Origin: Bacteroidetes bacterium CG2_30_33_31
GTDB lineage: Bacteria; Bacteroidota; Bacteroidia; Bacteroidales; UBA1556
DNA length: 55,769 nucleotides
Assembly (NCBI GenBank): GCA_001872625.1
Contig: MNXP01000038.1
Span: 1-55,769, forward strand
Direction: 5' to 3'
In this document: piece after piece, positions 8,936 to 18,197 of the stretch
Layout of the letters: each line of letters begins with the position of its first letter
How positions within the stretch are numbered: position 1 is the first letter of the stretch
Made by a program: the position numbers and the translations under genes
Notes under the pieces: model-generated
What the model saw: the letters and a program-made list of their open reading frames with translations, nothing else
Told to the model about the DNA's origin: nothing
Databases searched by the model: none

Positions 8936-9758
8936 TTTCCACTCCTTCCATAATTTTATCCTCTTCCTTTTTCATCAGATTATAAATCAAATATGCATTT
9001 TCGGTTTTATTATAATCTACATAAAATAGAATTTGAATATCGTAAAAGCCTTTCCCCGATTGTTTTTTTGCCGTTAATACTTTCCCTAGCAAAATGCCTT
9101 CTGGAAATATTGATGAATTGCCACTTGTAATAACACTGTCGCCTACATGAACTTCTACATGGGAGGGAATATTTTCGAGCTGCCCAATGCGATAATTTTT
9201 GCCGTCCCAAGTTATAGTGCCAGTGTATCCACTTCTAACAACCTTAGCATCCACGGCAGTTTTTGAATGAAGCATCGAAATTACAGAACAGAAATTGTCC
9301 GAAACACTATTTACAATTCCTAAAATTCCATTTTGACTAAGTACACCCATTTCGTTATAAACCCCTTGCTTGCGGCCTTTACTCAAAATCAAATAATTGT
9401 TGCGCTTCTGAAAACTATTGCTTATTACCTTGCCTGAAATATATTTATAATGCTGAAAATATATTGAATCGAAGACTTCGCCAGTAGTAGAATCCAATTT
9501 TAAATACGAAGATTTCAACTCATTTCTGAGACGTACGTTTTCTTCAACTAACTGATTGTTAACTTCTTTTAAATTGAAGTATGATATATAATTATCATAG
9601 AATGATAAAATATTGCCAGTAAAACCGTTGGAAGCAGAGATAAATTTGCTTCGTTGGTACGAATTATTTGAAACAATGAGAAGAATAGATATAATTTCTA
9701 AAATGAGAAACACAAGAAAAAATCTTTGTTTCCAAAGAAACATAATTAAGCTCCTCAT
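8925..9758 (-). CDS. mreC: rod shape-determining protein MreC
   Basis: 277 aa. One N-terminal membrane helix (about 10-29), a periplasmic coiled coil (about 58-90, NNQLVEENVRLRNELKSS), then the MreC beta domains with GVYNEMGVLSQNGILGIV and HVGDSVITSGNSSIFPEGILLGKV. MreC organises the cell-wall elongation complex in the periplasm. It starts 13 bp after mreB and overlaps mreD. Confidence 0.92.
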   Translation of the reverse strand: MRSLIMFLWKQRFFLVFLILEIISILLIVSNNSYQRSKFISASNGFTGNILSFYDNYISYFNLKEVNNQLVEENVRLRNELKSSYLKLDSTTGEVFDSIYFQHYKYISGKVISNSFQKRNNYLILSKGRKQGVYNEMGVLSQNGILGIVNSVSDNFCSVISMLHSKTAVDAKVVRSGYTGTITWDGKNYRIGQLENIPSHVEVHVGDSVITSGNSSIFPEGILLGKVLTAKKQSGKGFYDIQILFYVDYNKTENAYLIYNLMKKEEDKIMEGVENEQ

Positions 9759-9771
9759 AGCACATCAGGCT

Positions 9772-10794
9772 TTATTTAATTAAGAATGTAAATTTCTCAA
9801 AGTTTTTGAGCGCTATTCCTGTTCCTCTTGCAACAGCTCTCAAAGGGTCGTCGGCTATAGTTACAGGCAGTTTGGTACGCGCATGAAGACGTTTATCTAA
9901 ACCACGCAATAAAGAGCCTCCGCCAGCAAGATAAATTCCAGTACGAAAAATATCTGCTGAAAGTTCAGGCGGAGTATTTTCAAGAGCACTAAGAACAGCA
10001 GCTTCAATTTTTGATATTGTTTTGTCTAAAGCATAAGCTATCTCCGCATAATTTACTGTAATTTCCTTAGGAATACCAGTAAGCATATCTCTGCCATGCA
10101 CAGCATAATCTTCTGGTGGATTTTCAAGATCGGTAATAGCTGCACCAACTTCTATTTTAATGCGCTCAGCAGTGCGTTCTCCTATGTTGATATTGTGCGT
10201 TTTACGCATATAATCTACTATGTCGGCATTGAAATCGTTGCCAGCAATTCTTATTGATTTATTATTTACAATACCACCAAGAGCGATAACTGCAATTTCT
10301 GAAGTTCCACCACCGATATCAACAATCATATTTCCTGTTGGCTCCATCACATCAATTCCAATACCGATAGCGGCAGCCATTGGCTCGTGAATCATTCGCA
10401 CTTCTTTGGCACCAGCTTGTTCGGCAGAATCTCTAACAGCTCTTTCTTCTACCTCGGTAATTCCAGAAGGAATACAAATAACCATTTTCAATACTGGAGG
10501 AAATAAGCTTTTCTTGGGGCTAATCATTTTAATCATCTCTCTTATCATGTGCTCAGCAGCATGAAAGTCGGCTATAACTCCATCGCGTAAGGGTTTTATA
10601 GTTATAATGTTATCATGAGTTTTTCCATGCATCATCATAGCTTTTTTGCCCACAGCAATTATTTTCTCGGTCTTTCTATCCATAGCCACAATTGATGGCT
10701 CATCCACTACAACTTTATCATTATAAATAATGATGGTGTTAGCAGTGCCAAGGTCAATTGCAATTTCTTTTGTCAAAAATGAAAATAATCTCAT
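9772..10794 (-). CDS. mreB: rod shape-determining protein MreB
   Basis: 340 aa actin-like ATPase that forms filaments under the membrane and steers peptidoglycan synthesis. Visible motifs: phosphate-1 DLGTANTIIIY near 16, VICIPSGITEVEERAV, phosphate-2 DIGGGTSEIAVI, and LAGGGSLLRGLDKRL near the C-terminus. The open frame extends upstream to 10929, but the family N-terminus MRLFSFLTKEIAIDLGT starts at 10794, so I use that start; the extension runs into purH. The gene lies 25 bp after purH. Confidence 0.95.
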   Translation of the reverse strand: MRLFSFLTKEIAIDLGTANTIIIYNDKVVVDEPSIVAMDRKTEKIIAVGKKAMMMHGKTHDNIITIKPLRDGVIADFHAAEHMIREMIKMISPKKSLFPPVLKMVICIPSGITEVEERAVRDSAEQAGAKEVRMIHEPMAAAIGIGIDVMEPTGNMIVDIGGGTSEIAVIALGGIVNNKSIRIAGNDFNADIVDYMRKTHNINIGERTAERIKIEVGAAITDLENPPEDYAVHGRDMLTGIPKEITVNYAEIAYALDKTISKIEAAVLSALENTPPELSADIFRTGIYLAGGGSLLRGLDKRLHARTKLPVTIADDPLRAVARGTGIALKNFEKFTFLIK

Positions 10795-10819
10795 ATACAA
10801 AAATTTAATATTAAATATC

Positions 10820-12337
10820 TTAATGCTTAAAGTGCCTAATTCCCGAGAAGCACATTGCCATCCCGTTTTCATTGCAATAGTTAATGGAATCGGAATCGCG
10901 TTTTGAACCTCCAGGTTGAACAATTGCATTTATACCATTTTCGTGAGCAATTGTTACATTATCGCTAAAAGGGAAAAATGCATCAGATGCGAGCACTGAT
11001 CCTTTTATTTCTTTCTCAAAATTTTTCGCTTTTTCAATGGCTTGTTTAAAGGCATCGACTCTTGATGTTTCTCCTAAACCACTGGCAATTAGCTGTTTAT
11101 TTTTTACTATTATCATGGCGTTAGATTTTGTATGTTTCACCACTTTGTTGGCGAACACCAAATCTTCCAATTCTTTGGCTGATGGATGGGCATTTGTTAC
11201 TGCTAATAATTCTTCAGCGACTTCAGTTTTTGAATCGACATCTTGCAAAAGATAACCATTTAAAGCAGTGCGAATAATCTTATTAGAAAATTTATTGTTT
11301 TTAAGTTTTAAAATTATCCTGGTTTTTTTCTTTTTAAGGAGCTCAAGCGCTTCATAATTAAAGTCGGGTGCAATCAACACTTCATAAAAGAGTTTATCTA
11401 TTTCAACAGCAGTTTTAAAATCTATGCTTTTGTTGGCAATAATAACACCACCAAAAGCCGAAACAGGGTCGCCTTCGAGAGCTTTTTCCCAAGCATCAAA
11501 AAGTTTTTTACGACTTGCAATTCCGCAGGCATTATTGTGTTTCAATATTGCTACAGTAGTTTCATCAAAATCTGCCATAAGTCGAATGGCGGCGTCAATG
11601 TCTAAAATATTATTGTAAGAAATTTCTTTCCCATTTAATTTATCGAGCATATTTTCTAAATGACCATAGAAAAATCCTGCTTGATGAGGGTTTTCGCCAT
11701 AGCGTAAAGGGCGCGATTCTATTTCGCTAATTACCAAAGCCTGAGATGGATCGCCATCTTTAAAATACTGAAATATAGCCGAATCATAATGTGAACTTAC
11801 TTTGAAAGCATTCATGGCAAAACGTTTTCTGTCTTCGAGAGAGCTTTTAAAATCATTGGTTGCCATCATTTCCATGAATTCTTTATAATATTCTTTTGAT
11901 GGAACCACAAGAACGTCTTGGTAGTTTTTGGCAGCGGCTCTAATAAGTGAAATTCCTCCTATATCAATTTTCTCGATGATTTCAGTCTCATTATTTGTGC
12001 TAGCCACGGTCTCTTCAAAAGGATATAAATCTACAATTACAAGGTCGAAAATTGGAATATCAAACTCCAAAATCTGCGCTTGATCTTCGCTTATATCGCT
12101 GCGAGATAAAATTCCACCAAAAACTTTCGGATGCAAGGTTTTCACTCTTCCACCAAGAATCGATGGATATCCTGTGATATCTTCAATTTTAATAGCCTTA
12201 ATACCAAGGTTATAAAGATATTTCCAAGTACCTCCTGTCGAATAAATCTCTATTTCTTTTGAATTTAGCTTCTTTATAATTTCTTTTAGCCCCTCTTTAT
12301 GATAAACTGAAATCAACGCTTTCTTTATACTTTTCAT
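10820..12337 (-). CDS. purH: bifunctional AICAR transformylase / IMP cyclohydrolase
   Basis: 505 aa. Catalyses the last two steps of de novo IMP synthesis. The N-terminal MGS-like cyclohydrolase domain (about 1-140) has IEIYSTGGTWKYL and VKTLHPKVFGGIL. The AICARFT domain follows, with LRYGENPHQAGFFY, ILKHNNACGIA, the KHTKSNAMIIV stretch, SDAFFPFSDN near 453 and the C-terminal QPGGSKRDSDSI and MCFSGIRHFKH. Length is normal. It begins the minus-strand purH-mreBCD transcription unit, a gene order common in Bacteroidota. Confidence 0.96.
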   Translation of the reverse strand: MKSIKKALISVYHKEGLKEIIKKLNSKEIEIYSTGGTWKYLYNLGIKAIKIEDITGYPSILGGRVKTLHPKVFGGILSRSDISEDQAQILEFDIPIFDLVIVDLYPFEETVASTNNETEIIEKIDIGGISLIRAAAKNYQDVLVVPSKEYYKEFMEMMATNDFKSSLEDRKRFAMNAFKVSSHYDSAIFQYFKDGDPSQALVISEIESRPLRYGENPHQAGFFYGHLENMLDKLNGKEISYNNILDIDAAIRLMADFDETTVAILKHNNACGIASRKKLFDAWEKALEGDPVSAFGGVIIANKSIDFKTAVEIDKLFYEVLIAPDFNYEALELLKKKKTRIILKLKNNKFSNKIIRTALNGYLLQDVDSKTEVAEELLAVTNAHPSAKELEDLVFANKVVKHTKSNAMIIVKNKQLIASGLGETSRVDAFKQAIEKAKNFEKEIKGSVLASDAFFPFSDNVTIAHENGINAIVQPGGSKRDSDSINYCNENGMAMCFSGIRHFKH

Positions 12338-12637
12338 GTAATAATTCTTTCTCTAATGTTTTATGTTTTGTTTAACTTGATGAAAATCAAAATTTTAGAC
12401 TTTAATTAATCCCCACTGCTTAATTTTGCAATTTTAATAAAAATTATAAGATGTTTTATTGAGTTAATAATTAAAAACATCTATTATTTTCGTCTTTGAT
12501 GATTTTATTAAATTTGTTGCCAGAGAACAATTTTAAAAGAAATCATGCCATCAAAAAACTTTTAAAATTTTGAATGGCAAAGGGAGAAAACTCATTGAAA
12601 ATGACATTGAAATGGTTTCAGATTGTTTAATGTTTTT
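12338..12637. other. intergenic region with one hairpin
   Basis: 300 bp between two minus-strand genes. AGATGTTTT (12449-12457) and its complement (12474-12482) can pair around a 16-base AT-rich loop. It lacks a clear U-tract and could be a weak terminator for the YdeI-like gene or a chance structure. No ORF is apparent. Confidence 0.35.
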
Positions 12638-13216
12638 CTAATCATTTAGCCCTTTTCCAAGGAAAATCTGTTGCATATATTTTTCAATTCTCGATATTCG
12701 AGTTATTGATTGTTTGGGAGCTGAAAAATAAAGAATGTAGGCTCTTTGGCGTCCAGGGGTTAAAGCATAAAAAGCGGTTTTTAGTAAGGGATTTATGTCT
12801 AATTTATTTTGAAATTCTTCAGGCAAAATAAGCTCGGCATTTTTTATAAATTCTATCTTCAAACCTGCTTTTTCTATCTCAATTGCTTCATAAATGTATG
12901 CTTTCAAAATAGCATGCATATTCATAATTTCATGCACATTGGTAAAGCGAATATGACGTGCAGCTTGCACATTTTTCGTCTGTTGAATTAGAATTCCATT
13001 AGCATCATTTAGCAAAGCTCCTTTGAAAAATAATAGTGCACAATATTCTTTAAATCCATGAATTAAAACAATATTACTTTTCTGAAAAATATAACAAGGA
13101 ACGCCCCACTTTAATCCTTCCTCAAGACCACAATCTAAAACTATGGCTCTCAACTTTTCAAATTCGTCGTGCCATTTTTTGGCATTGTCAAAATAAAAAT
13201 CTACTTCTGGGTTCAT
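12638..13216 (-). CDS. YdeI/OmpD-associated family protein (DUF1801-like)
   Basis: 192 aa, soluble, no signal peptide. The N-terminal half resembles DUF1801: WGVPCYIFQKSNIVLIHGFKEYCALLFFKGALL. The C-terminal part has the bacteriocin-protection/OmdA helical motif LIPEEF-like LILPEEFQNKL with LTPGRQRAYILYFSAPKQSITRISRIEKY. The molecular function of the family is not established. It stands alone, with 300 bp on one side and the divergent T9SS gene on the other. Confidence 0.82.
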   Translation of the reverse strand: MNPEVDFYFDNAKKWHDEFEKLRAIVLDCGLEEGLKWGVPCYIFQKSNIVLIHGFKEYCALLFFKGALLNDANGILIQQTKNVQAARHIRFTNVHEIMNMHAILKAYIYEAIEIEKAGLKIEFIKNAELILPEEFQNKLDINPLLKTAFYALTPGRQRAYILYFSAPKQSITRISRIEKYMQQIFLGKGLND

Positions 13217-13403
13217 ATTATTTTTTGTTGATATATTGCTTAACGTTCTTCTTTGGTTTCTTTTGCATCATCCCTCCTTTTGTGCATTAATGAAATTCAT
13301 AATAAGATTTGCAAATTTATTAAAAATTCAATAAATTTATTGTCATGTTATTGTGAATAATATTCTTACATTCGCTGCTAATATGTCCATAAATAATAAT
13401 ATT

Positions 13404-14357
13404 ATGAAAACCTTTGCTATAGTATTAATTTCCGTATTTTTTCATTTGAATATAATCTCACAAAATTGGATTCAACCTAATTCTGTATGGCACTATGATT
13501 ATTCTGATTTAAGTGCTGTTGGCTTTTATAAGTATGAGTATAAGTCGGATACTCTGATTTATAATCATTTGTGTCAAAAAGTTGTGGAGTCGGTATTTAG
13601 TTTTTACCCCCAGCCCAATGGTACTTACCAAGGTGGAGGGCCATACAATATAGAGGATTATTATTTTTATAATGTTGGTGATACCGTATATTTATATGAA
13701 AATGGTGGATTTAAAATGCTCTATGATTTCGGTGCATCTGTAGGTGATTCATGGATTTTTTCATCTGATTCTACCTCACAAGCTTGCGATACAACTAAAA
13801 TTTTTGTTACAGCTATAGGAAACATTCAAATTGTGGGGCAAACAAAAAGATTTATCGAAATTCAATCCAATGTAGGCGCTGCCTATTATATTAAGGGTAA
13901 GGCCATTGAAGGTATTGGCTTGGCCGAAATTAATTACTCCGATATTAATTCAACATTAATTCCACGCCCAGTATTTTGTGACTCCAGTATTATTGCCGAA
14001 TATTACCTTTTTAATTTCAAATGCTTTGGTATTGATAGTATAACCTTATATAATCCCTCGGGATTAGATTGTGAGTATTATTTAAACCATGTTGGCATTA
14101 ATAGCGCAACTTCAGATTTTAAATATAAAATTTACCCCAATCCAACAAGCGATAGATTGAACATAGAGTTTAATATTCAAGGTACGCAAATGAGTCAGGT
14201 AAAAATTTATGATTTTTATGGTTGCCTTTTGGCATCCCAAAAAATATATGCTTCTTCGGTGCAAATTGATATTAATCGGTTCCCTAAAGGTATATATTTA
14301 CTTCAATTTACAGATGCTCAGGGGAAAGTTTACGTTGATAAATTTATGAAAATATAG
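13404..14357 (+). CDS. exported protein with T9SS C-terminal sorting tail
   Basis: 317 aa from the ATG at 13404. The upstream GTG at 13353 would add 17 residues before the signal peptide. A Sec signal peptide (MKTFAIVLISVFFHLNIISQ) is followed by a beta-rich body with no recognised domain. The last 80 residues are a type A sorting domain: YKIYPNPTSDRLNIEF, VKIYDFYGCLL, PKGIYLLQFTDAQG and final VDKFMKI. Predicted to be secreted or surface-anchored through the type IX system. The passenger function is unknown. Confidence 0.8.
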   Translation: MKTFAIVLISVFFHLNIISQNWIQPNSVWHYDYSDLSAVGFYKYEYKSDTLIYNHLCQKVVESVFSFYPQPNGTYQGGGPYNIEDYYFYNVGDTVYLYENGGFKMLYDFGASVGDSWIFSSDSTSQACDTTKIFVTAIGNIQIVGQTKRFIEIQSNVGAAYYIKGKAIEGIGLAEINYSDINSTLIPRPVFCDSSIIAEYYLFNFKCFGIDSITLYNPSGLDCEYYLNHVGINSATSDFKYKIYPNPTSDRLNIEFNIQGTQMSQVKIYDFYGCLLASQKIYASSVQIDINRFPKGIYLLQFTDAQGKVYVDKFMKI

Positions 14358-14838
14358 CTCTAAATACAATTGACAAGGAGTTGTTTAATTTTTTTAAAGA
14401 GTTGCAGAACATTCGTTTCATGAATTTTATCTACGCCGGAATTTTCAATTATCAAAATCGTTTTACCATCAAAAATTTTCAAAAAATAAATCCTTTGAAT
14501 TAACCGATGAACTGAAAAAATCTTACCAAAAATTGCGTCGCAAAATGAAAATAACAATGGGGAAAATTTAAATATCAACTACAAAGCCAATGACAAAAAT
14601 TTACTAAATTCAAAAATAGTTTTTAAATCGTTGTTATTAATGACTTTAGCTAATGAATTTAGTCCATATTTAAAAAGGCAATAAGCTTTTATTCCATGTT
14701 TTTTGGACTTAATTTAAATTAACTCCCAATCCCATGCGAAAGAAGTCGCTCAGGAGCGTATTTCTTGCGTGAGCTATGGACAGTACAAAATTGGACAACC
14801 TCATTCTTTAATTCAAAACTCAATATAAAATGCTGATT
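14358..14838. other. intergenic region holding repeat copy 1
   Basis: Between the T9SS gene and the DUF302-like gene. Apart from the 185-bp repeat there is a 72-codon minus-strand frame at 14360-14578 that I cannot tie to any family. It may be noise or decayed mobile DNA. No tRNA or terminator is apparent. Confidence 0.45.
14591..14775. repeat. 185-bp direct repeat, copy 1 (probable IS remnant)
   Basis: This block recurs at 15800-15984 without gaps and with roughly fifteen differences in 185 positions. On the minus strand it encodes a short tail (KHGIKAYCLFKYGLNSLAKV..., then stop) that looks like the C-terminus of a transposase. Its other end holds a perfect hairpin, CGCTC-AG-GAGCG, inside a longer imperfect inverted repeat. 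Both copies share the same in-frame stop upstream of KHGIK, so the unit was probably already decayed or non-autonomous when it was copied. Confidence 0.8.
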
Positions 14839-15744
14839 CTATTTACAAACCAACTTCATTACCTTTTCAATATCGCCAGGTGTTGACATTATTTTGCTAA
14901 AAGTAGCCATAGTAAGATCTGGAAAAGAAACCGCAATTCTAAAACGACCATGAAGCATATACACTTTATCATCTTTTACCAACAACTCATAAGGCAAAAA
15001 TGCGGTATGTTTCGGATTGCCAATATCTATTTTAGGCATAAAAGATTTTTCCCCCATTTCTCCCAATATAGCAATACCATAAAGTTTTAAGTTTTTCCCG
15101 GGAATCTGAATATCATACACTTTCTTAAAGATAGTGCTTCCAGCCTTCAAATTTGCATCAATTTTAGCTGTTGCAACAGCATACGACTCAAAATCTTTAA
15201 CCACAACAACATCGTCGAATTGAGGCATTCCAATCATATATTGATAGTCGCGAAGGTCATCTTCCTCAACGCCTTTGGCAGAACCATAAAACTTTCCTGT
15301 ATAAGTTCCATAGGATTTCATTGTTTTGATAAAAGCATTATTAACAGCAATATACTCAGCCTCTACCTTGGGATATTTGGAGCCATAATAGGCATTGCCC
15401 CAATAATAAGGGTTAGTATAGGAGATTTCGACTTCTGCACCATTTTGGGTAATGCCAACGCGCAAGACAGAAGCAAAACCTGCCAAGCCACCAATTTGTT
15501 GAGCTGCTTTTATGAGATTTTTTGAACTTACGCAAATAACGGTTCTTTTGGAATCCCATGTAGGCTTGTAAACCCCTTCAATTGTAAAACCTTGCTTCAC
15601 AAGCATTGCACTAATATTCTGAGTAGCAACTGCTAAAGATTCAGAAGTTTTTGTTCCCAAAACGTATGGCTTATAGACCTTGGTTTCGGTGGAACTGCTC
15701 CCAACCATGAGAGAGACCAAAATAGAAATAATTAAAATTTTCAT
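14839..15744 (-). CDS. exported protein with two DUF302-like domains
   Basis: 301 aa from the ATG at 15744, which begins a signal peptide (MKILIISILVSLMVGSSSTE). The open frame continues upstream to 15822, but that part overlaps repeat copy 2 and precedes the signal. The first half (TSESLAVATQNISAMLVKQGFTIEGVY...) and the second half (DFESYAVATAKIDANL... then FMPKIDIGNPKHTAFLPYELLV) each resemble the DUF302 fold, including the GNPK phrase. DUF302 function is not established. The Ser-rich region after the signal has no Cys, so it is not a lipoprotein. It lies between the two direct repeats, which suggests it moved with them or was bracketed by insertions. Confidence 0.6.
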   Translation of the reverse strand: MKILIISILVSLMVGSSSTETKVYKPYVLGTKTSESLAVATQNISAMLVKQGFTIEGVYKPTWDSKRTVICVSSKNLIKAAQQIGGLAGFASVLRVGITQNGAEVEISYTNPYYWGNAYYGSKYPKVEAEYIAVNNAFIKTMKSYGTYTGKFYGSAKGVEEDDLRDYQYMIGMPQFDDVVVVKDFESYAVATAKIDANLKAGSTIFKKVYDIQIPGKNLKLYGIAILGEMGEKSFMPKIDIGNPKHTAFLPYELLVKDDKVYMLHGRFRIAVSFPDLTMATFSKIMSTPGDIEKVMKLVCK

Positions 15745-15799
15745 AAGTTTATATTTGTTACTATAATAACACAAAACTAAATAAATATCATTAAGCACA

Positions 15800-15984
15800 T
15801 GACAAAAATTTACTGAATTCAAAAATAGTTTTTAAATCGTTGTTATTAATGACTTTAGCTAATGCATTTAGTCCATATTTAAAAAAACAATAGGCTTTTA
15901 TTCCATGTTTCTTGGTCTTAATTTAAATAACCCCCCGCTCCCATGCGAAAGGAGTCGCTCAGGAGCGAATTTCGTGCGTGAGCT
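15800..15984. repeat. 185-bp direct repeat, copy 2 (probable IS remnant)
   Basis: Second copy of the block at 14591-14775, in the same orientation. The minus-strand reading KHGIKAYCFFKYGLNALAKV is conserved at protein level despite base changes. The CGCTC-AG-GAGCG hairpin is also conserved. It is followed at 15986-16002 by a separate hairpin. Confidence 0.8.
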
Positions 15985-16251
15985 TGGAGTATTTAATACT
16001 CCGGCATGGCTCATTATAAATCTGGTAAAATTCTTTGGTAGTAAGGTGGATTTGAATTTCGCTGATGATAATGACAAATGCTCAAGGTGAAATAAAATCT
16101 CTCCAAATTTTTTATTTATCGAGCCGAAAAAACTTAAAAGTTATTTTTTGCATTTACACTCTTCAATCATTATTTCAGTAAAATAACAAACTAATATCAT
16201 TTCACACAAAAACATAAAAAACCTTAGCTTTGCCACCTAATCATTTTATAT
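15985..16251. other. intergenic region upstream of the aminotransferase
   Basis: 267 bp. Besides the hairpin at 15986-16002 it contains a TAGCTTTG box at 16225-16232, which matches the Bacteroidota -7 element, only 20 bp before the start codon of the aminotransferase. I see no convincing -33 partner. A short plus-strand frame (15905-16090) crosses the repeat and is not credible as a gene. Confidence 0.4.
15986..16002. repeat. perfect inverted repeat next to repeat copy 2
   Basis: GGAGTAT-TTA-ATACTCC forms a 7-bp stem with a 3-base loop. There is no T-run afterwards, so it is unlikely to be a terminator. It may belong to the IS debris. Nothing comparable follows copy 1. Confidence 0.5.
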
Positions 16252-17403
16252 ATGAATACACCCAAATTCAAAAGTAAATTACCAAAAGCTGCCACTACTA
16301 TTTTCACAGTGATGAACCAAGTGGCTCAAAAATATAATGCCTTAAATTTAGCTCAAGGTTTCCCCGATTTCGAGGTAGCTCCAAAACTTATATCACTGGT
16401 TAGTAGCTATATGCAAAGAGGTTTCAATCAGTATGCACCTATGCAAGGAGCACTAAGGCTAAGAGAAGTTTTAAGCAATTCTTTTGTGCTTAACCACAAT
16501 AAATTTTATGACCCTATCACCGAAATAACTATTACTTCTGGCGCCACACAAGCCATTTATTGCGCTATCACAACTGTTGTACAACCTGGCGACGAGGTCA
16601 TAGTAGTGGAACCAGCCTTCGATATTTATCACCCAGCAATCGAAATGCTTGGCGGAAAATCTATTCCTATAAAACTTAAAGCTCCTAACTACAAAATGGA
16701 TTGGCAAGAGTTTGAAGACCTTATGACAGAAAAAACTAAAATGGTGGTTTTCAACACGCCTCACAATCCTACCTCAGCAATCTTTGATTACCAAGATATG
16801 CTAAAGCTACAGGAGCTAACTAATGGGACTGATATTGTGGTTGTGAGCGACGAAGTTTATGAGCATATTATCTTCGACGGCGAACAACATCAGTCGGTAT
16901 GTAGATTTGCTGAACTCGCAAATAGAAGTTTTCTTATAGGGTCATTTGGCAAGACTTTTCATGTAACTGGCTGGAAAATAGGTTTCTGCTTGGCTCCCGA
17001 TTCTATGATGAAAGAATTTAGAAAAATTCATCAGAATGTGGTTTTTGCTGGAAATCATCCAATGCAGCTGGCTATTGCCGAATATATGGAAGATTCAGAA
17101 AACTATCTTCATGTGTCGGAATTTTACCAACAAAAGCGCGATTATTTTATGCAGCTGATGAAAAATTCCAAACTAAAGGCTATACCTGCTCATGGAACTT
17201 ATTTTCAACTTTTCGATTATTCGGCTTTATCCGACATGCACGATATGGAGTTTACCCATTGGCTCGCTAAAGAAGTTGGAGTGGCTACCATTCCGCTTTC
17301 CTATTTTTATAGCGACAATTTCGACAATAAAAGTATAAGAATTTGCTTCGCAAAGAATGATAATACTTTAGAACAAGCAGCAGAAAAATTATGCAAGATT
17401 TAA
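16252..17403 (+). CDS. methionine/glutamine-type aminotransferase (class I/II, YbdL-like)
   Basis: 383 aa PLP enzyme. It has the fold I signature NLAQGFPDF near 37, FNTPHNPT (substrate/PLP contact), SDEVYEHIIFDG, and the Schiff-base lysine K234 in SFGKTFHVTGWKIGF; RICFAKND near the end carries the carboxylate-binding arginine. The overall pattern matches methionine aminotransferase / glutamine transaminase K. It overlaps by 13 nt the next gene, an omega-amidase. This pairing fits the known route in which the transaminase uses Gln or Met and the amidase hydrolyses the 2-oxo-amide product. Exact substrate inferred. Confidence 0.88.
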   Translation: MNTPKFKSKLPKAATTIFTVMNQVAQKYNALNLAQGFPDFEVAPKLISLVSSYMQRGFNQYAPMQGALRLREVLSNSFVLNHNKFYDPITEITITSGATQAIYCAITTVVQPGDEVIVVEPAFDIYHPAIEMLGGKSIPIKLKAPNYKMDWQEFEDLMTEKTKMVVFNTPHNPTSAIFDYQDMLKLQELTNGTDIVVVSDEVYEHIIFDGEQHQSVCRFAELANRSFLIGSFGKTFHVTGWKIGFCLAPDSMMKEFRKIHQNVVFAGNHPMQLAIAEYMEDSENYLHVSEFYQQKRDYFMQLMKNSKLKAIPAHGTYFQLFDYSALSDMHDMEFTHWLAKEVGVATIPLSYFYSDNFDNKSIRICFAKNDNTLEQAAEKLCKI

Positions 17404-18197
17404 CAATTACTCTTATCCAATCAGATTTGGTATGGGAAAATAAAACAGCTAATTTAAATAATTTTCAAAACAAAATAGCTGATATTAAAGAAAATACAGA
17501 TTTAATAATCCTCCCAGAAATGTTCACCACTGGTTTTAGCATGAATCCCAAAGATTTTGCTGAAGAAGAAAATGGAATTACATTAGCATGGATGAAAACT
17601 CGCGCAAAAGAAAAAAATGCTTTTCTCGCTGGCAGTTTCATAGTTCTGGAAAATGGCTTATTCTTCAACCGACTTTTCTTAGTAAGTCCTCGGGGCGACT
17701 ATCAAACCTACAACAAAAGGCATCTTTTTAGAATGGCTGGCGAAGATAATTTCTATTCTATGGGACAAGATAGCCTTATTGCCAATATAAATGGTTGGAA
17801 AATAAACTTCTTGATTTGTTACGACTTGCGCTTTCCTGTTTGGGCAAAAAACACCTATTCAAAAGGAGTTTACCAATACGATATTTTGCTTACCGTAGCC
17901 AGCTGGCCCGAAGTAAGAAATATCATTTGGACAACTTTATTAGCAGCAAGAGCAATTGAAAATCAGGCTTTTGCCATTGGAGTAAATCGCGTAGGCTTTG
18001 ATGCAAATAGATTCCATCATACAGGAGATTCCAATATTTGTGATGCCAAAGGAAATCCTCTATTTCATGAAAAAGCTGGCATTGAATTCACTAAAACCAT
18101 TAGCCTGAAATTTGATGAATTGAAACTTTTGAGAGATAAAATAAATGTAGGCTTGGATTGGGATTTATTCCAAATTGAAAACAAAATTAACTTATGA
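17391..18197 (+). CDS. omega-amidase, nitrilase family (YafV-like)
   Basis: 268 aa. The nitrilase catalytic triad is visible: E43 in ILPEMFTTGFSM, K109 in YNKRHLF and C143 in LICYDLRFP. The FRMAGEDNFYSMG region is typical of YafV. The enzyme hydrolyses 2-oxoglutaramate or 2-oxosuccinamate to the acid plus ammonia. It overlaps the aminotransferase upstream (13 nt) and ispG downstream (ATGA). The overlaps imply one transcript, though the amidase and ispG have no obvious metabolic tie. Confidence 0.9.
   Translation: MQDLTITLIQSDLVWENKTANLNNFQNKIADIKENTDLIILPEMFTTGFSMNPKDFAEEENGITLAWMKTRAKEKNAFLAGSFIVLENGLFFNRLFLVSPRGDYQTYNKRHLFRMAGEDNFYSMGQDSLIANINGWKINFLICYDLRFPVWAKNTYSKGVYQYDILLTVASWPEVRNIIWTTLLAARAIENQAFAIGVNRVGFDANRFHHTGDSNICDAKGNPLFHEKAGIEFTKTISLKFDELKLLRDKINVGLDWDLFQIENKINL

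Noticed and set aside
10795..10929. N-terminal extension of the mreB frame into purH
   Set aside because: The first 45 codons overlap the end of purH and have no MreB similarity; the canonical MRLFSFLTKEIAIDLGT start is at 10794.
14360..14578. 72-codon minus-strand frame next to repeat copy 1
   Set aside because: No start context or family, very AT-rich, and next to mobile debris; listed only as part of the intergenic region.
15905..16090. 61-codon plus-strand frame across repeat copy 2
   Set aside because: It crosses the repeat boundary and the hairpin, and the other repeat copy does not keep a comparable frame.
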